NCBI GenBank assembly: GCA_002337145.1
Contig: DDFK01000001.1
Span: forward strand, 1,085,501-1,149,500
Source: Chitinophagaceae bacterium UBA1930
GTDB lineage: Bacteria; Bacteroidota; Bacteroidia; Chitinophagales; Chitinophagaceae
DNA length: 64,000 bases
Direction: 5' to 3'
Under the pieces are notes generated by a model. The model saw only the letters and a program-made list of their open reading frames with translations, was not told where the DNA came from and made no database searches. The translations under genes were made by a program, and so were the position numbers. Below, one piece after another: positions 33,630 to 42,744 of this stretch; positions within the stretch are counted from its first letter, which is position 1; each line of letters opens with the position of its first letter.

Positions 33630-35789
33630 ATGAAAAAATTATTTGTCTCTATGGCATTACTGCTAACCATTTTCCGCAGTTATGCCGACGAAGGAATGTG
33701 GCTACCTATGTTACTTGGTCAACAAGTGTATAACGACATGGTTAAACGTGGCCTAAAGCTAAAACCCGAGCAACTGTACAGTGCCAACAAAGCTTCCATT
33801 AAAGATGCCATTGTAATTTTTGGCGGTGGCTGTACCGGCGAAATCGTAAGCGACCAGGGTTTGATCTTCACCAACCACCACTGCGGTTACGATGCCATTG
33901 CTACCGCATCAACTGTTGAGGCAAACTACTTGCGTGACGGTTTCTGGGCCAGCGACAAAAGCAAGGAAATTTCCAGCAAGCTAAGTGTTAAGTTCCTGAA
34001 CAGGATTGAAGACGTTACTAAAAAAGTAATGGACGGCCTAGGTAACCTTTCTGGTGCCGACAGGACAAAAAAGTTAAATGAAATCACTGCCGAAATATTG
34101 AAAAGTGTTGTAGGCGACGATGAATTCAAATCTGGTGTGGTTGCAAGCATGTTTAAAGGCAACCAGTACTTTCTATTTGTATATGATGTGTATAAAGACA
34201 TACGCCTGGTAGGCAATCCCCCAGAAAGCGTGGGCAAGTTTGGTGGCGATACCGACAACTGGGAATGGCCACGTCATACAGGCGACTTCTCCGTGTTCCG
34301 TGTGTACATGAGTGCAGATGGCAAACCTGCAAAATACAGTGCCAGCAATGTCCCGTTTAAACCTAAACATTATTTACCTGTAAGCATCAAAGGTTTTAAA
34401 GATGGCGACTACAGCATGATATACGGCTACCCTGGTGGTACCAACCGTTACGAAACTTCGTATGGTGTAAAATTGGCTACCGATATCACCAGCCCGTCAT
34501 TGGTAAAATTGCGTGATGTAAGGTTGAAATACATGTTCAACGAAATGAAGAAAGACCCAGCCGTAAAATTGCAATTGGCTTCTTCTTATGCAGGCATTGC
34601 CAACTACTGGAAATTCTTTGATGGCGAAACAAAACAGTTGTTGAAGTATGATGTATATGGTCAAAAACAAAAAACCGAAACAGACTTCATCGCCTGGGCA
34701 AAAGGAAAATCTGAATACGAAAATATTTTTAGCGACTATGCCAAAAACTATGATGCGTGGACGCCATATGCAAAACACCGCCAATACCTTAACGAAGGTA
34801 TTTTCGGTTCACCTGCACTGTCGCAAGCAGCAAGCTGGATGGGCCTTGAAACACAATTATTGAAAAAGGATTATAAACCCGAAGACATTAAGAAAGCTGT
34901 GGCTGCCGCAGATGAAGCAAGGAAAACTTTCCTGGCCGGCGAAAACAAAAAAAGCGACCAGAACATTGTTGCTGCAGTAGTAGCCATGTTTTACAGCGAT
35001 GTAGATAAAAGCCAGCATCCACAAGGCTTTTACGAAGACTTGTTTAGAACCTACAGCGATATAGACCAGAACCCTTACAAAATGTTTGCAGCAGATGTAT
35101 TTGCAAACTCTATGGTTTTTGATGATGCCAAATGGAAGGCATTTATGGAAAAACCCAATGCTGCCGATCTTGCAAAAGACCCTGCATTTAAAACAGCCAG
35201 TGCATTTGTCAAAAATTACACTGCAAACTACGCCCCTAAATACACTGCGTTTGTAAACAAGAACAACGACCTAGGTAGGTTGTTCCTGAAAGGCCTGTTT
35301 GAGAAAGAACCCACAAAGATGAATGGCACTTATCCTGATGCCAACTTCACCATGCGTGTTTCTTATGGCAATGTAAAAAGCTATGCTCCAAAAGATGCAG
35401 TTAAGTATGACTTTGCTTGTACCATGAGTGGCGTTGCTGCCAAGTATGTTCCCGGTGATTATGAATTTGATTTGCCTGCCAAATACCTGGACCTATACAA
35501 AGCGAAAGATTTTGGTGAGTATGCCGATAAAAAAATAAACGATGTAGTGGTTTGCTTTATCACTACCAATGATATCACGGGAGGCAACTCTGGCTCTCCT
35601 GTAATAGATGCAAATGGCAACTTAATTGGTTTGGCTTTTGATGGCAACTACGAAGCATTGAGCCACAAACTGGCATTTGATAAAGATTTGAACCGCACTA
35701 TTTGTGTTGACGTTCGTTATGTATTGTGGTGCATCGACAAATTAGGTGGTGCAAAACATATTGTAGACGAATTGAAATTGGTACGATAA
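33630..35789 (+). CDS. S46-family dipeptidyl peptidase (DPP7-like)
   Basis: The 719-residue protein has a signal peptide (about 1-19) and the S46 chymotrypsin-like double barrel with a large helical insertion. The catalytic triad is visible: His in FTNHHCGYDAI (H84), Asp in FGGDTDNWEWPRHTGDF (about 207), and Ser654 in TGGNSGSPV. The residue that sets S1 specificity in this family (Gly in DPP7, Arg in DPP11) is here G672 in LAFDGNYE, pointing to DPP7-type release of dipeptides with hydrophobic P1. The protein would act in the periplasm, feeding peptide use. It is preceded by a consensus promoter and transcribed alone. Confidence 0.93.
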   Translation: MKKLFVSMALLLTIFRSYADEGMWLPMLLGQQVYNDMVKRGLKLKPEQLYSANKASIKDAIVIFGGGCTGEIVSDQGLIFTNHHCGYDAIATASTVEANYLRDGFWASDKSKEISSKLSVKFLNRIEDVTKKVMDGLGNLSGADRTKKLNEITAEILKSVVGDDEFKSGVVASMFKGNQYFLFVYDVYKDIRLVGNPPESVGKFGGDTDNWEWPRHTGDFSVFRVYMSADGKPAKYSASNVPFKPKHYLPVSIKGFKDGDYSMIYGYPGGTNRYETSYGVKLATDITSPSLVKLRDVRLKYMFNEMKKDPAVKLQLASSYAGIANYWKFFDGETKQLLKYDVYGQKQKTETDFIAWAKGKSEYENIFSDYAKNYDAWTPYAKHRQYLNEGIFGSPALSQAASWMGLETQLLKKDYKPEDIKKAVAAADEARKTFLAGENKKSDQNIVAAVVAMFYSDVDKSQHPQGFYEDLFRTYSDIDQNPYKMFAADVFANSMVFDDAKWKAFMEKPNAADLAKDPAFKTASAFVKNYTANYAPKYTAFVNKNNDLGRLFLKGLFEKEPTKMNGTYPDANFTMRVSYGNVKSYAPKDAVKYDFACTMSGVAAKYVPGDYEFDLPAKYLDLYKAKDFGEYADKKINDVVVCFITTNDITGGNSGSPVIDANGNLIGLAFDGNYEALSHKLAFDKDLNRTICVDVRYVLWCIDKLGGAKHIVDELKLVR

Positions 35790-35830
35790 TTTAGTAAGAA
35801 GTAGAATAAGTATCTAAAGTTTATAAAGTA

Positions 35831-35861
35831 AATGCAGCGTGAAAACCACGCTGCATTTTTT
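35831..35861. terminator. Intrinsic terminator of the S46 peptidase gene
   Basis: An 11-bp stem (AATGCAGCGTG and complement) with a five-base loop is followed by a run of T. It lies about 40 bases after the stop codon. Confidence 0.88.
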
Positions 35862-35911
35862 GTTATGTTTATATTTTGTAACAAGCTATAGAACACACTT
35901 CAACTGCAATG

Positions 35912-35926
35912 GCATCGCACCCATCA
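35912..35926 (+). repeat. Dispersed intergenic repeat, GCATCGCACCCAT variant
   Basis: One mismatch to the 13-mer GCGTCGCACCCAT. It is preceded by TTCAACTGCA and followed by GCACAAAGCC and CTTTTATCAAAGCG, shared with the copies at 40305 and 27101 respectively. Confidence 0.7.
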
Positions 35927-36027
35927 GCAACAGCACAAAGCCGAACTTTTATCAAAGCGAAGCAAACTCTTTAAACCATATCGTTCATTTACGCTATAAA
36001 CCTTATAAACTTCCTACTAAAAAATCC

Positions 36028-37197
36028 CTACTCCTCATCTTCCTTCTTCTTCACTGTCCTAGCCTTTTGCAGCTTTGTTTTACCAAACCTATTTTTCACA
36101 TCATCAATGGCTTTGTACAGGTTGTTCTTCTTTTCAGCATCGTCAAACAGACTTGCCTGTACAGCATGATTGGTAAGTTCACTCAGCTTTACACCCAACA
36201 GACGCACCGGTTTCCCTTTACGCCATAATTTATGGAACAGGTCAATGGCAACAGGTATCAGTTCATCATCACGCAGCGTATAATTAATGGAAACCTGTTT
36301 GGAAGTTGTTTCAAAATCTGGATAGCGAAGCTTAACAGCAATGCAGCCGCAAAGCTTTTCATCCTGCCGCAATTCATAAGCCACACGTTCCGTCATCTTT
36401 ACCAGCTCTTGCAACAGCAGTTCCACATCGTTGATATTTTCATGAAAGGTATTCTCGTTACTGATGCTTTTTGCTTCCCGGTACGACGATACAATGCTGG
36501 TTGAAATACCTTGTGCCTTCCTGTACAGTTCCGTTCCCCACTTACCCAGTTCCTTTTCAAGATAAGCTTGTTCATGTTTCAGTATATCACCAATTAAATG
36601 GATGCCCATTGATTTCAGTTTCAAAAAAGTCTGCTGACCCACACCCGAAAATTTATTTACAGGCAATGGTGCCAGAAACTCCTTTTCCTTTCCGGGATGT
36701 ATAAAAAGATAACCATTAGGCTTGGCCTCGTCCGTTGCAATCTTTGAAACCATTTTGTTGCTTGACAAACCAAACGAAATAGGCAACTTGGTTTCTTCCA
36801 TAATCTGTTTACGCAGGTCAATTGTCCATTGGTATGGATCAAAGTAAGTATCCATTCCTGTAAGGTCAATATAGAATTCATCAATACTTGCCTTTTCAAA
36901 TAAGGGTGCTTTGGATGCAATGATATCCGTAACCCATCTTGAATACTTACTGTATTGCCCCCTTGTGCCTCGTAATAAAATAGCATGCGGACATAGCTGT
37001 ATGGCTTGCTTCATAGGCATGGCACTGCGAACACCAAACTTTCTTGCTTCATAGCTACAGGTTGATACTACGCCCCTGTCCCTGCTGCCACCCACAATAA
37101 TGGCCTTGCCCTTCAATGAAGGGTCATTCAGTACCTCTACACTCACAAAAAAAGAGTCGAGGTCAAAATGGGCAATATAGCGTTGCGGCTGCTGCAT
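36028..37197 (-). CDS. dinB: DNA polymerase IV (Y-family, DinB)
   Basis: The ATG at 37197 (MQQPQRYIAHFDLDSFF) gives 389 residues; the frame also opens at an ATG at 37296, but that extension is encoded partly by a dispersed repeat. Catalytic acidic residues are D12 in HFDLDSFFVSVE and D106/E107 in KASIDEFYIDLTGMD. The steric-gate and YEARKFGVRSAMP segments, the thumb helix-hairpin-helix (LPVNKFSGVGQQTFLKLKSMGI) and the little-finger domain with REAKSISNENTF follow in order. The basic tail (KTKLQKARTVKKKEDEE) lacks a recognisable QLxLF-type clamp motif. It performs error-prone translesion synthesis and is transcribed alone. Confidence 0.95.
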   Translation of the reverse strand: MQQPQRYIAHFDLDSFFVSVEVLNDPSLKGKAIIVGGSRDRGVVSTCSYEARKFGVRSAMPMKQAIQLCPHAILLRGTRGQYSKYSRWVTDIIASKAPLFEKASIDEFYIDLTGMDTYFDPYQWTIDLRKQIMEETKLPISFGLSSNKMVSKIATDEAKPNGYLFIHPGKEKEFLAPLPVNKFSGVGQQTFLKLKSMGIHLIGDILKHEQAYLEKELGKWGTELYRKAQGISTSIVSSYREAKSISNENTFHENINDVELLLQELVKMTERVAYELRQDEKLCGCIAVKLRYPDFETTSKQVSINYTLRDDELIPVAIDLFHKLWRKGKPVRLLGVKLSELTNHAVQASLFDDAEKKNNLYKAIDDVKNRFGKTKLQKARTVKKKEDEE

Positions 37198-37256
37198 ATT
37201 ATAACCTGTGAAGATAGAGAATAGTTCAGTGTGTTGCCGACACATATTCAACAGTT

Positions 37257-37284
37257 GATGGGTATGCCGATAGCCATCGGTACC
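37257..37284 (-). repeat. Dispersed intergenic repeat, CCGATA/CACCCATC type
   Basis: On the minus strand it reads ACCGATGGCTATCGG followed by CATACCCATC. It lies upstream of dinB and would be translated in the longer dinB frame, an argument for the shorter start. Confidence 0.65.
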
Positions 37285-37413
37285 ACAACCAGCCATTTAT
37301 GCAATGCAGCTTGTTGCATGCATTTCATTAACCTTCATTAACCTTACATCCAAGTTCATTAACCGCTTTTGTTTTGGCGGGCTTCTACTTTTGGCCACAC
37401 AAAACAGACTGCC

Positions 37414-40218
37414 ATGCTACGTATTTTTATGTTCCTTTTCCTGCTCTTTTCTGCTGTCACTTTAACCGCACAAAAAAAAGCTGCCATTAAAGGAACGGTG
37501 TATGATACACTTTCCAAAAAAGGGCTCAGTTATGCAACTGTTTCGTTGGTAAATGCAAAAGATTCTACCTTGATCCTCTTTACCAGGGCCGACTCTACAG
37601 GTAGTTTCCTGATGAAGCAAGTGGACAATGGCAAATACTTGCTTTCCACTTCGTATGTAGGTTATGTACCCGTTTGGAAACCTTTAACCGTAAAGGACGG
37701 GGCCGAAATAAACCTGGGCAATATCATGATGACGGACATTGCCAATGCTACCGATGTTACGGTAAATGCCAAGCGTCCGCCGGTTGTCATCAACGGTGAT
37801 ACACTGGAGTTCAATTCAGAAAATTTCAAAACACAACCCAATGCAGTAGTAGAAGACCTGTTGAAGAAACTGCCGGGCGTTACGGTTGATGCAGACGGTA
37901 CAGTGCGTGTGAACGGGCAAAAAGTGAGTCGTGTTTTTGTGAACGGTAAGGATTTTTTTAATGGCGACCCAAAGATGGCCACCAAGAACCTGGATGCCGA
38001 CGCCATTGATAAAGTACAGGTGTTTGACAAGAAAAGCGACCGATCGGAGTTTACAGGCATTGATGATGGCAACTCGCAAAAAGCCATTAACCTGAAACTG
38101 AAGAAAGACAGGAACAATGCAACTTTTGGCAAGGTAACTGCCGGTGCAGGCAACCATGACCGGTACGATGCACAGACCAACATCAACAAATTCAATGGCG
38201 AAAAGCAGATGAGTTTAATTGGCATGGGCAACAATACCAACAGGCAAGGCTTTTCTATTAGCGATGTCATGAATTTTACCGGTGAGTTGGGCAGGGGCAT
38301 GCGTAGCGGCGGCGGCGGTGTTACCATAAGAACCAGCGGCGATGACAACAATAGCCTGCCTGTAACAGGCCTTGGGCAGAACCAACAAGGTGTTGCCAGA
38401 ACGTTTGCTGGTGGGCTGAACTATAACAACAATTGGAATAAACTAACGGACCTAAATGCCAGCGGCACTTTAAGCGATGTGCACCTGCTAACCGATAGAA
38501 ATACAGAAAGGCAATACCTTTTTCCGGGCAACAATTACAATTATACCTCAACAAGCAATGGCGTAAGGGATATAAAGCAGCAACGCGTGAATATGGCTAT
38601 TGACCATAAGATTGACAGTTTCACTTCCTTAAAAATTACACCCGTACTTACCTTTCAGCAACAGAATAACAACAGCTATAGTAGCTATGTTTCTGAAAAC
38701 ACCAGTAAGGTAAAATTGAATGATGGGTACAACAACAGCACTTCAAGGTCTACGGGTTACAACCTAAGTGGTGATGTACTATTCAGAAAAAAATTCAGGA
38801 CAAAGGGAAGGACCTTTTCTGCCGGTCTATCCATCAATAGCAACCATAGCGAGCAAAACGGCACATTGAACACGAGGAATACATTTTACGATGCCGTGCT
38901 TCCGCCAAAAGATTCCCTCATAAACCAGGTAAACAGTAACAATGCCAATACCAATAGCATTAGCAGCAACCTTACATACACCGAACCAATTGGTAAGCGT
39001 TCGTTAATCGAGTTCACTGGTTTCTACAATACCAATATTGGTAAAAGTGATAAAAAAGCCTACGATTTCAATAGCCTATCGGGCAAGCACGACATCATGA
39101 ACGCCAGTCTCAGCAACACTTTCAAAAGCAACTATAGTTATACAGGTGCCAGTATCAACTTTCGCAGCAACAGGCAAAAGTACAACTACGGCATTGGCTC
39201 ATCATTACAGGTGGCCAGCTTAAAAAGCATCAACCAGACCAATAACAATACCATCAAACAAAGCTTTACCGATGTACTGCCCAATGTCAACTTTCAGTAC
39301 AAGTTCAACAATTACCGCAACCTGCGGTTGGATTACAGCACTTCCATACAGCAACCATCCACTGCACAATTGCAGCCTTTGCAAAACATAAGCGACCCAT
39401 TGAACGTGGTAGAGGGCAACCCCGACTTAAAACGTTCTTACAGCCACAATATCAATGTAAACTACTTTGCTTCGGACCCTGCCACAAGGCGTAACTTCTT
39501 TGTATTTGCATTTGTGAACTTTACACAGAACTCCATTGTGTATGCCGATGAAATCCAAAGCAATGGTGCAAGAAAAAGCAGGCCCATCAATGCAAACGGA
39601 GCAGTCAACTTTTTTGCCAACGCCAACTATGGCTTCCCACTAAAACCCATTAAAACAAGGATCGATTTATCGATTGGCTACAACAACCTTAAGAACATTG
39701 GTTTTATCAATGGTGCACAAAACAACATCAACAATACTTCCATCAATCCATCAGTTGCCTTAAGCTATTCAAAAGATAACTTGATTGATATACGCACCAC
39801 AGCCACCCTGCGTTTCAGCAAGGCCAGTTATTCGTTGCAACAGCAGTTAAACAGCAATTACTTAACCCAGCAATATGGCACCGAAATTACCAACTATATG
39901 CCTTGGGGTTTGGTAGTGAACAACAGTTTCAACTATACCATCAACACTGGCCGTGCAGATGGCTACAATACCAAAGTACCTTTCTGGAATGCATCCATTG
40001 CCAAAGGCTTCCTTAAATACAAAAGGGGCGAGTTAAAAGTAAGCGTGTTCGATTTACTTAACCAGAATATTGGCATCAACCGTTCGGCCAATCAAAATTA
40101 TATTGAAGATGTACGCTACAACGTTCTGCAACGTTACTTCCTCGTAAGCTTTACCTTCAGGTTACAAAAAGCAGCAGCCAATAATGGGCCGGGCATTGTA
40201 ATAAAAACAATCAACTAA
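37414..40218 (+). CDS. Outer-membrane receptor-like beta-barrel with carboxypeptidase-regulatory domain
   Basis: The start is the ATG at 37414, giving 934 residues with a signal peptide (about 1-20, VTLTAQ). An N-terminal CarboxypepD_reg-like domain (about 21-105, KGTVYDTLSKKGLSYATVSLV) is followed by a plug-like region (about 110-235, with NAVVEDLLKKLPGVTVDADGTVRVNGQ and KNLDADAIDKVQVFDKKSDRSEFTGI) and a long Asn/Ser-rich barrel typical of the Bacteroidota outer-membrane beta-barrel family 3. These resemble TonB-dependent receptors, but no SusD partner is encoded here and no TonB box could be assigned. Cargo unknown. It ends before a good terminator. Confidence 0.9.
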   Translation: MLRIFMFLFLLFSAVTLTAQKKAAIKGTVYDTLSKKGLSYATVSLVNAKDSTLILFTRADSTGSFLMKQVDNGKYLLSTSYVGYVPVWKPLTVKDGAEINLGNIMMTDIANATDVTVNAKRPPVVINGDTLEFNSENFKTQPNAVVEDLLKKLPGVTVDADGTVRVNGQKVSRVFVNGKDFFNGDPKMATKNLDADAIDKVQVFDKKSDRSEFTGIDDGNSQKAINLKLKKDRNNATFGKVTAGAGNHDRYDAQTNINKFNGEKQMSLIGMGNNTNRQGFSISDVMNFTGELGRGMRSGGGGVTIRTSGDDNNSLPVTGLGQNQQGVARTFAGGLNYNNNWNKLTDLNASGTLSDVHLLTDRNTERQYLFPGNNYNYTSTSNGVRDIKQQRVNMAIDHKIDSFTSLKITPVLTFQQQNNNSYSSYVSENTSKVKLNDGYNNSTSRSTGYNLSGDVLFRKKFRTKGRTFSAGLSINSNHSEQNGTLNTRNTFYDAVLPPKDSLINQVNSNNANTNSISSNLTYTEPIGKRSLIEFTGFYNTNIGKSDKKAYDFNSLSGKHDIMNASLSNTFKSNYSYTGASINFRSNRQKYNYGIGSSLQVASLKSINQTNNNTIKQSFTDVLPNVNFQYKFNNYRNLRLDYSTSIQQPSTAQLQPLQNISDPLNVVEGNPDLKRSYSHNINVNYFASDPATRRNFFVFAFVNFTQNSIVYADEIQSNGARKSRPINANGAVNFFANANYGFPLKPIKTRIDLSIGYNNLKNIGFINGAQNNINNTSINPSVALSYSKDNLIDIRTTATLRFSKASYSLQQQLNSNYLTQQYGTEITNYMPWGLVVNNSFNYTINTGRADGYNTKVPFWNASIAKGFLKYKRGELKVSVFDLLNQNIGINRSANQNYIEDVRYNVLQRYFLVSFTFRLQKAAANNGPGIVIKTIN

Positions 40219-40234
40219 AAGCATACGTTAAATA

Positions 40235-40267
40235 AATCCTGTTGCAGATAGTTGTAACAGGATTTTT
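40235..40267 (+). terminator. Intrinsic terminator of the outer-membrane barrel gene
   Basis: A 13-bp stem (AAATCCTGTTGCA with one G-T wobble in its partner) and a six-base loop are followed by a T-run. It begins 17 bases after the stop. Confidence 0.85.
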
Positions 40268-40304
40268 TATGTAACCAACAACAGTACAAATTTGAACTGC
40301 AGAG

Positions 40305-40317
40305 GCGTCGCACCCAT
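40305..40317 (+). repeat. Dispersed intergenic repeat, GCGTCGCACCCAT type
   Basis: An exact 13-mer, preceded by TTGAACTGCAGAG and followed by CAACTGTAAAGCACAA. The flanks align with the 35912 copy, showing that the repeat unit is longer than the 13-mer. Confidence 0.7.
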
Positions 40318-40385
40318 CAACTGTAAAGCACAACCCAACATACCCAATTCACATAACCACTACATACTTAGCTACTAACAACTAT

Positions 40386-41336
40386 TCACTTGCCCTTCTT
40401 CACATACCGTTTATCTGTCAACGTTTTCAGAAAAGCAACTAGGTCGGCTTTCTCCTCGGGCATCAGTCCCAACGGATTCCGCAATGTCGAATCAATATTA
40501 ATGGGGCTAAACACAAATGCATCAGGTGTGTTATAATAATCCACCACTTTTTCCAAAGTTGCAAACCTGCCATCATGCATATAAGGTGCAGTAATGGCTA
40601 CGTTACGCAGGCTAGGTGTTTTAAACTTGCCCAAATCGTTACTGTCTTTAGTAATGTTGAAACGTCCTTTATCATTCAATTGCTTGCCATCGTACAAACC
40701 AATGTTTTTAAAATCATCGTTGGTAAAATCTGTGCCACTGTGGCAATCAAAACAATGCGTACGGTCACTTATAAAAAGTTTACGTCCACGTTCCTCCTGT
40801 GCAGTCAGTTGCACTTTATCGTCAACCGACAAATCAAATTTGCTTTCGCTTGTTTCCATCGTCTTTTCAAAAGCGGCAAAAGCAAGTCCTAAATTCTTTG
40901 CATTGGGCGGTACACCAAACACCTCAATAAACAGTCTTTTGTACATCGCATTTTTGTTCAACCGCTCAATGGCTTCTTTAATGGGCAGGCCCATTTCGTC
41001 TGGGTTGGCTATGGGCATCAATGCCTGTTGCTGCAATGTGGCAGCCCTTCCGTCCCAAAAAAAATGCGGCCTGTTCTTTACGTTCAATACGGGTGGCACG
41101 TTCCTGCTGGTAAGCCTGCCATAAATGCCCTTGCTAAAAGCAACCGTATCAGAAAAACCGTATTCGGGCAAATGGCAGCTGGCACAGCTTATGGAAGAAT
41201 CTTTGGACAGTATCTTTTCGCTGAACAGTTTTTTGCCCAATGCCGCTTTAGTGGTAATGGCACTGCCCGGCAAAAAAGAAAAATGCACGGCTATGCAAAT
41301 GAGTATCAAAAAAGTGAGGGCAACTGATTTTCTCAT
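40386..41336 (-). CDS. Diheme cytochrome c peroxidase (MauG/CcpA family)
   Basis: The 316-residue protein starts at the ATG at 41336 (MRKSVALTFLILIC); a GTG at 41360 is less likely. It has an N-terminal signal/anchor (about 5-27) and two c-type heme sites: CASCH at 51-55 and CFDCH at 195-199. The intervening HFFWDGRAATLQQQALMPIANPDEMG and the later YMHDGRFATLEKVVDYYN segment are typical of bacterial diheme peroxidases, which reduce H2O2 in the periplasm with electrons from cytochrome c or a quinol pool. MauG-like oxidation of other substrates cannot be excluded. It is transcribed alone, divergently from the HD-domain gene. Confidence 0.92.
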   Translation of the reverse strand: MRKSVALTFLILICIAVHFSFLPGSAITTKAALGKKLFSEKILSKDSSISCASCHLPEYGFSDTVAFSKGIYGRLTSRNVPPVLNVKNRPHFFWDGRAATLQQQALMPIANPDEMGLPIKEAIERLNKNAMYKRLFIEVFGVPPNAKNLGLAFAAFEKTMETSESKFDLSVDDKVQLTAQEERGRKLFISDRTHCFDCHSGTDFTNDDFKNIGLYDGKQLNDKGRFNITKDSNDLGKFKTPSLRNVAITAPYMHDGRFATLEKVVDYYNTPDAFVFSPINIDSTLRNPLGLMPEEKADLVAFLKTLTDKRYVKKGK

Positions 41337-41459
41337 ACAACAAAAATAAGCAGTTGCCACGCTTTCGCATTTACAGCGTTGGCGTACGGGTTGGCTTTTA
41401 TTCTATACAAGTTTTTACCTTCGGGCAAAGACAGTAAGTTTACAAACTGATTGTATATT

Positions 41460-42668
41460 ATGGCTATTAAAAGAAAAATCATCAACGATCCGGTTTACGG
41501 TTTCATTACCATAAAAGACCCGTTAATTTTCGACATCATTGCACACCCTTATTACCAACGCCTTCGCCGCATACACCAAATGGCATTGGCTTATCTGGTT
41601 TATCCGGGTGCCGTGCATACAAGGCTGCACCATTCGTTGGGGGCCTATCATTTAATGTGCAATGCAGTAAATGAGTTAAGGGACAAAGGCACTTTGATAA
41701 CCGAAGAAGAAGAGATTGCGGTAAAAGCTGCCATCCTGTTGCACGATGTGGGTCATGGACCATTCTCACATGCATTGGAAAACCGTTTGTTGCCCGGTGT
41801 GCATCATGAAAAACTGAGCTTGCAAATTATGCAGGCCATGAACAATGACCTGGGTGGCAGGTTGGATATGGCCATTGAAATTTTTACGGACCGGTACCCC
41901 AAAAAATTCCTGTTGCAATTAATCAGCGGGCAGTTGGATGTAGACAGGATGGATTACCTGACCCGTGACAGTTTCTTTACAGGCGTTAGCGAAGGCGTAA
42001 TTGGTTACGACCGCATTTTGAAAATGCTGGTGGTACACGATGGCGAATTGATGGTGGAAGAAAAGGGCATTTACAGCATTGAGAAATTTTTGGTGGCACG
42101 CAGGCAAATGTATTGGCAGGTGTACCTGCACAAAACTGTTTTGGCGGCAGAAACCATGCTGGTAAATGTGCTGAAACGTGTAAGGCATTTAAGCAAGACC
42201 CAGGCAGCCTCATTGCAAACCGGCGGTGCACTCGATTTTTTCCTGTATAGTTTTGATGGCAATATGACCAAGGAAACCCTTGAAAAATTTTGTCAGCTGG
42301 ACGATGCCGATATTTCGTTTGGCATAAAACGCTGGAGCCATCATACCGACTATGTACTGAGTGAGCTGTGCAGAAGATTGCTGAACAGGCAATTACTGAA
42401 AATAAAATTCCAAGCCGAGCCTTTTACAGAAGCTGAAAGAAAAGCAAAGATGGATGCAGCAATTAAGCAGCTAAACATCTCTGAAGAAGAAGCTAACTAT
42501 TTTGTTTTTACAGGCGAGGCCAACAACACTTTGTACAAACCAGAATATGAGAGCATTAATATTTTATTAAAAGATGGCTCGGTTAAGGATATTTCGGCAA
42601 TTGACAATCCATTAATTCACCAAACTATTTCTTCGGCTGTCAAAAAATTTTATATTTGTTCGTTGTGA
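41460..42668 (+). CDS. HD-domain phosphohydrolase (dNTPase/SAMHD1-like)
   Basis: The 402-residue cytosolic protein starts at the ATG at 41460 (MAIKRKIINDPVYGFI). The HD metal site is visible as H57/H58 (LHHSLGAYHL), H95-D96 (ILLHDVGHGPFSHALE) and a later D in LDVDRMDYLTRDS. The opening INDPVYGFI and the QLDVDRMDYL motif place it in the dNTP triphosphohydrolase/SAMHD1-like group common in Bacteroidota, usually next to lpxD as it is here (76 bases upstream). The activity has not been defined for this branch as far as I know; hydrolysis of dNTPs or another phosphorylated nucleotide is an inference. Confidence 0.9.
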   Translation: MAIKRKIINDPVYGFITIKDPLIFDIIAHPYYQRLRRIHQMALAYLVYPGAVHTRLHHSLGAYHLMCNAVNELRDKGTLITEEEEIAVKAAILLHDVGHGPFSHALENRLLPGVHHEKLSLQIMQAMNNDLGGRLDMAIEIFTDRYPKKFLLQLISGQLDVDRMDYLTRDSFFTGVSEGVIGYDRILKMLVVHDGELMVEEKGIYSIEKFLVARRQMYWQVYLHKTVLAAETMLVNVLKRVRHLSKTQAASLQTGGALDFFLYSFDGNMTKETLEKFCQLDDADISFGIKRWSHHTDYVLSELCRRLLNRQLLKIKFQAEPFTEAERKAKMDAAIKQLNISEEEANYFVFTGEANNTLYKPEYESINILLKDGSVKDISAIDNPLIHQTISSAVKKFYICSL

Positions 42669-42739
42669 GTTTAAAGTTTAAAGTGGCCAGTTTGGTGTTG
42701 TCCATATAAACCTTAAACCTTTTACTTTAAACTTTAAAC
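42669..42739. repeat. 16-bp perfect inverted repeat before lpxD
   Basis: GTTTAAAGTTTAAAGT at 42669-42684 is the exact reverse complement of 42724-42739, which ends five bases before the lpxD ATG. The arms are 39 bases apart and A/T-rich. They use the same AACTTTAAAC text as the repeat before the carbonic anhydrase gene. A hairpin here could occlude the lpxD start, but no T-run follows, so it is not a terminator. Confidence 0.75.
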
Positions 42740-42744
42740 AGTAT

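Noticed and set aside
37198..37296. N-terminal extension of dinB by 33 residues
   Set aside because: It is partly encoded by the CCGATA/CACCCATC repeat, and DinB proteins begin close to the catalytic HFDLDSFF motif.
37662..38351. 229-codon minus-strand frame inside the outer-membrane barrel gene
   Set aside because: Antisense to an intact receptor-like protein. Its Leu/Pro/Ser-rich text is what the opposite strand of this codon usage produces.
40386..41336. Lipoprotein assignment for the diheme peroxidase
   Set aside because: The cysteine near residue 14 is inside the hydrophobic segment and lacks a proper lipobox; a plain signal or anchor is more likely.
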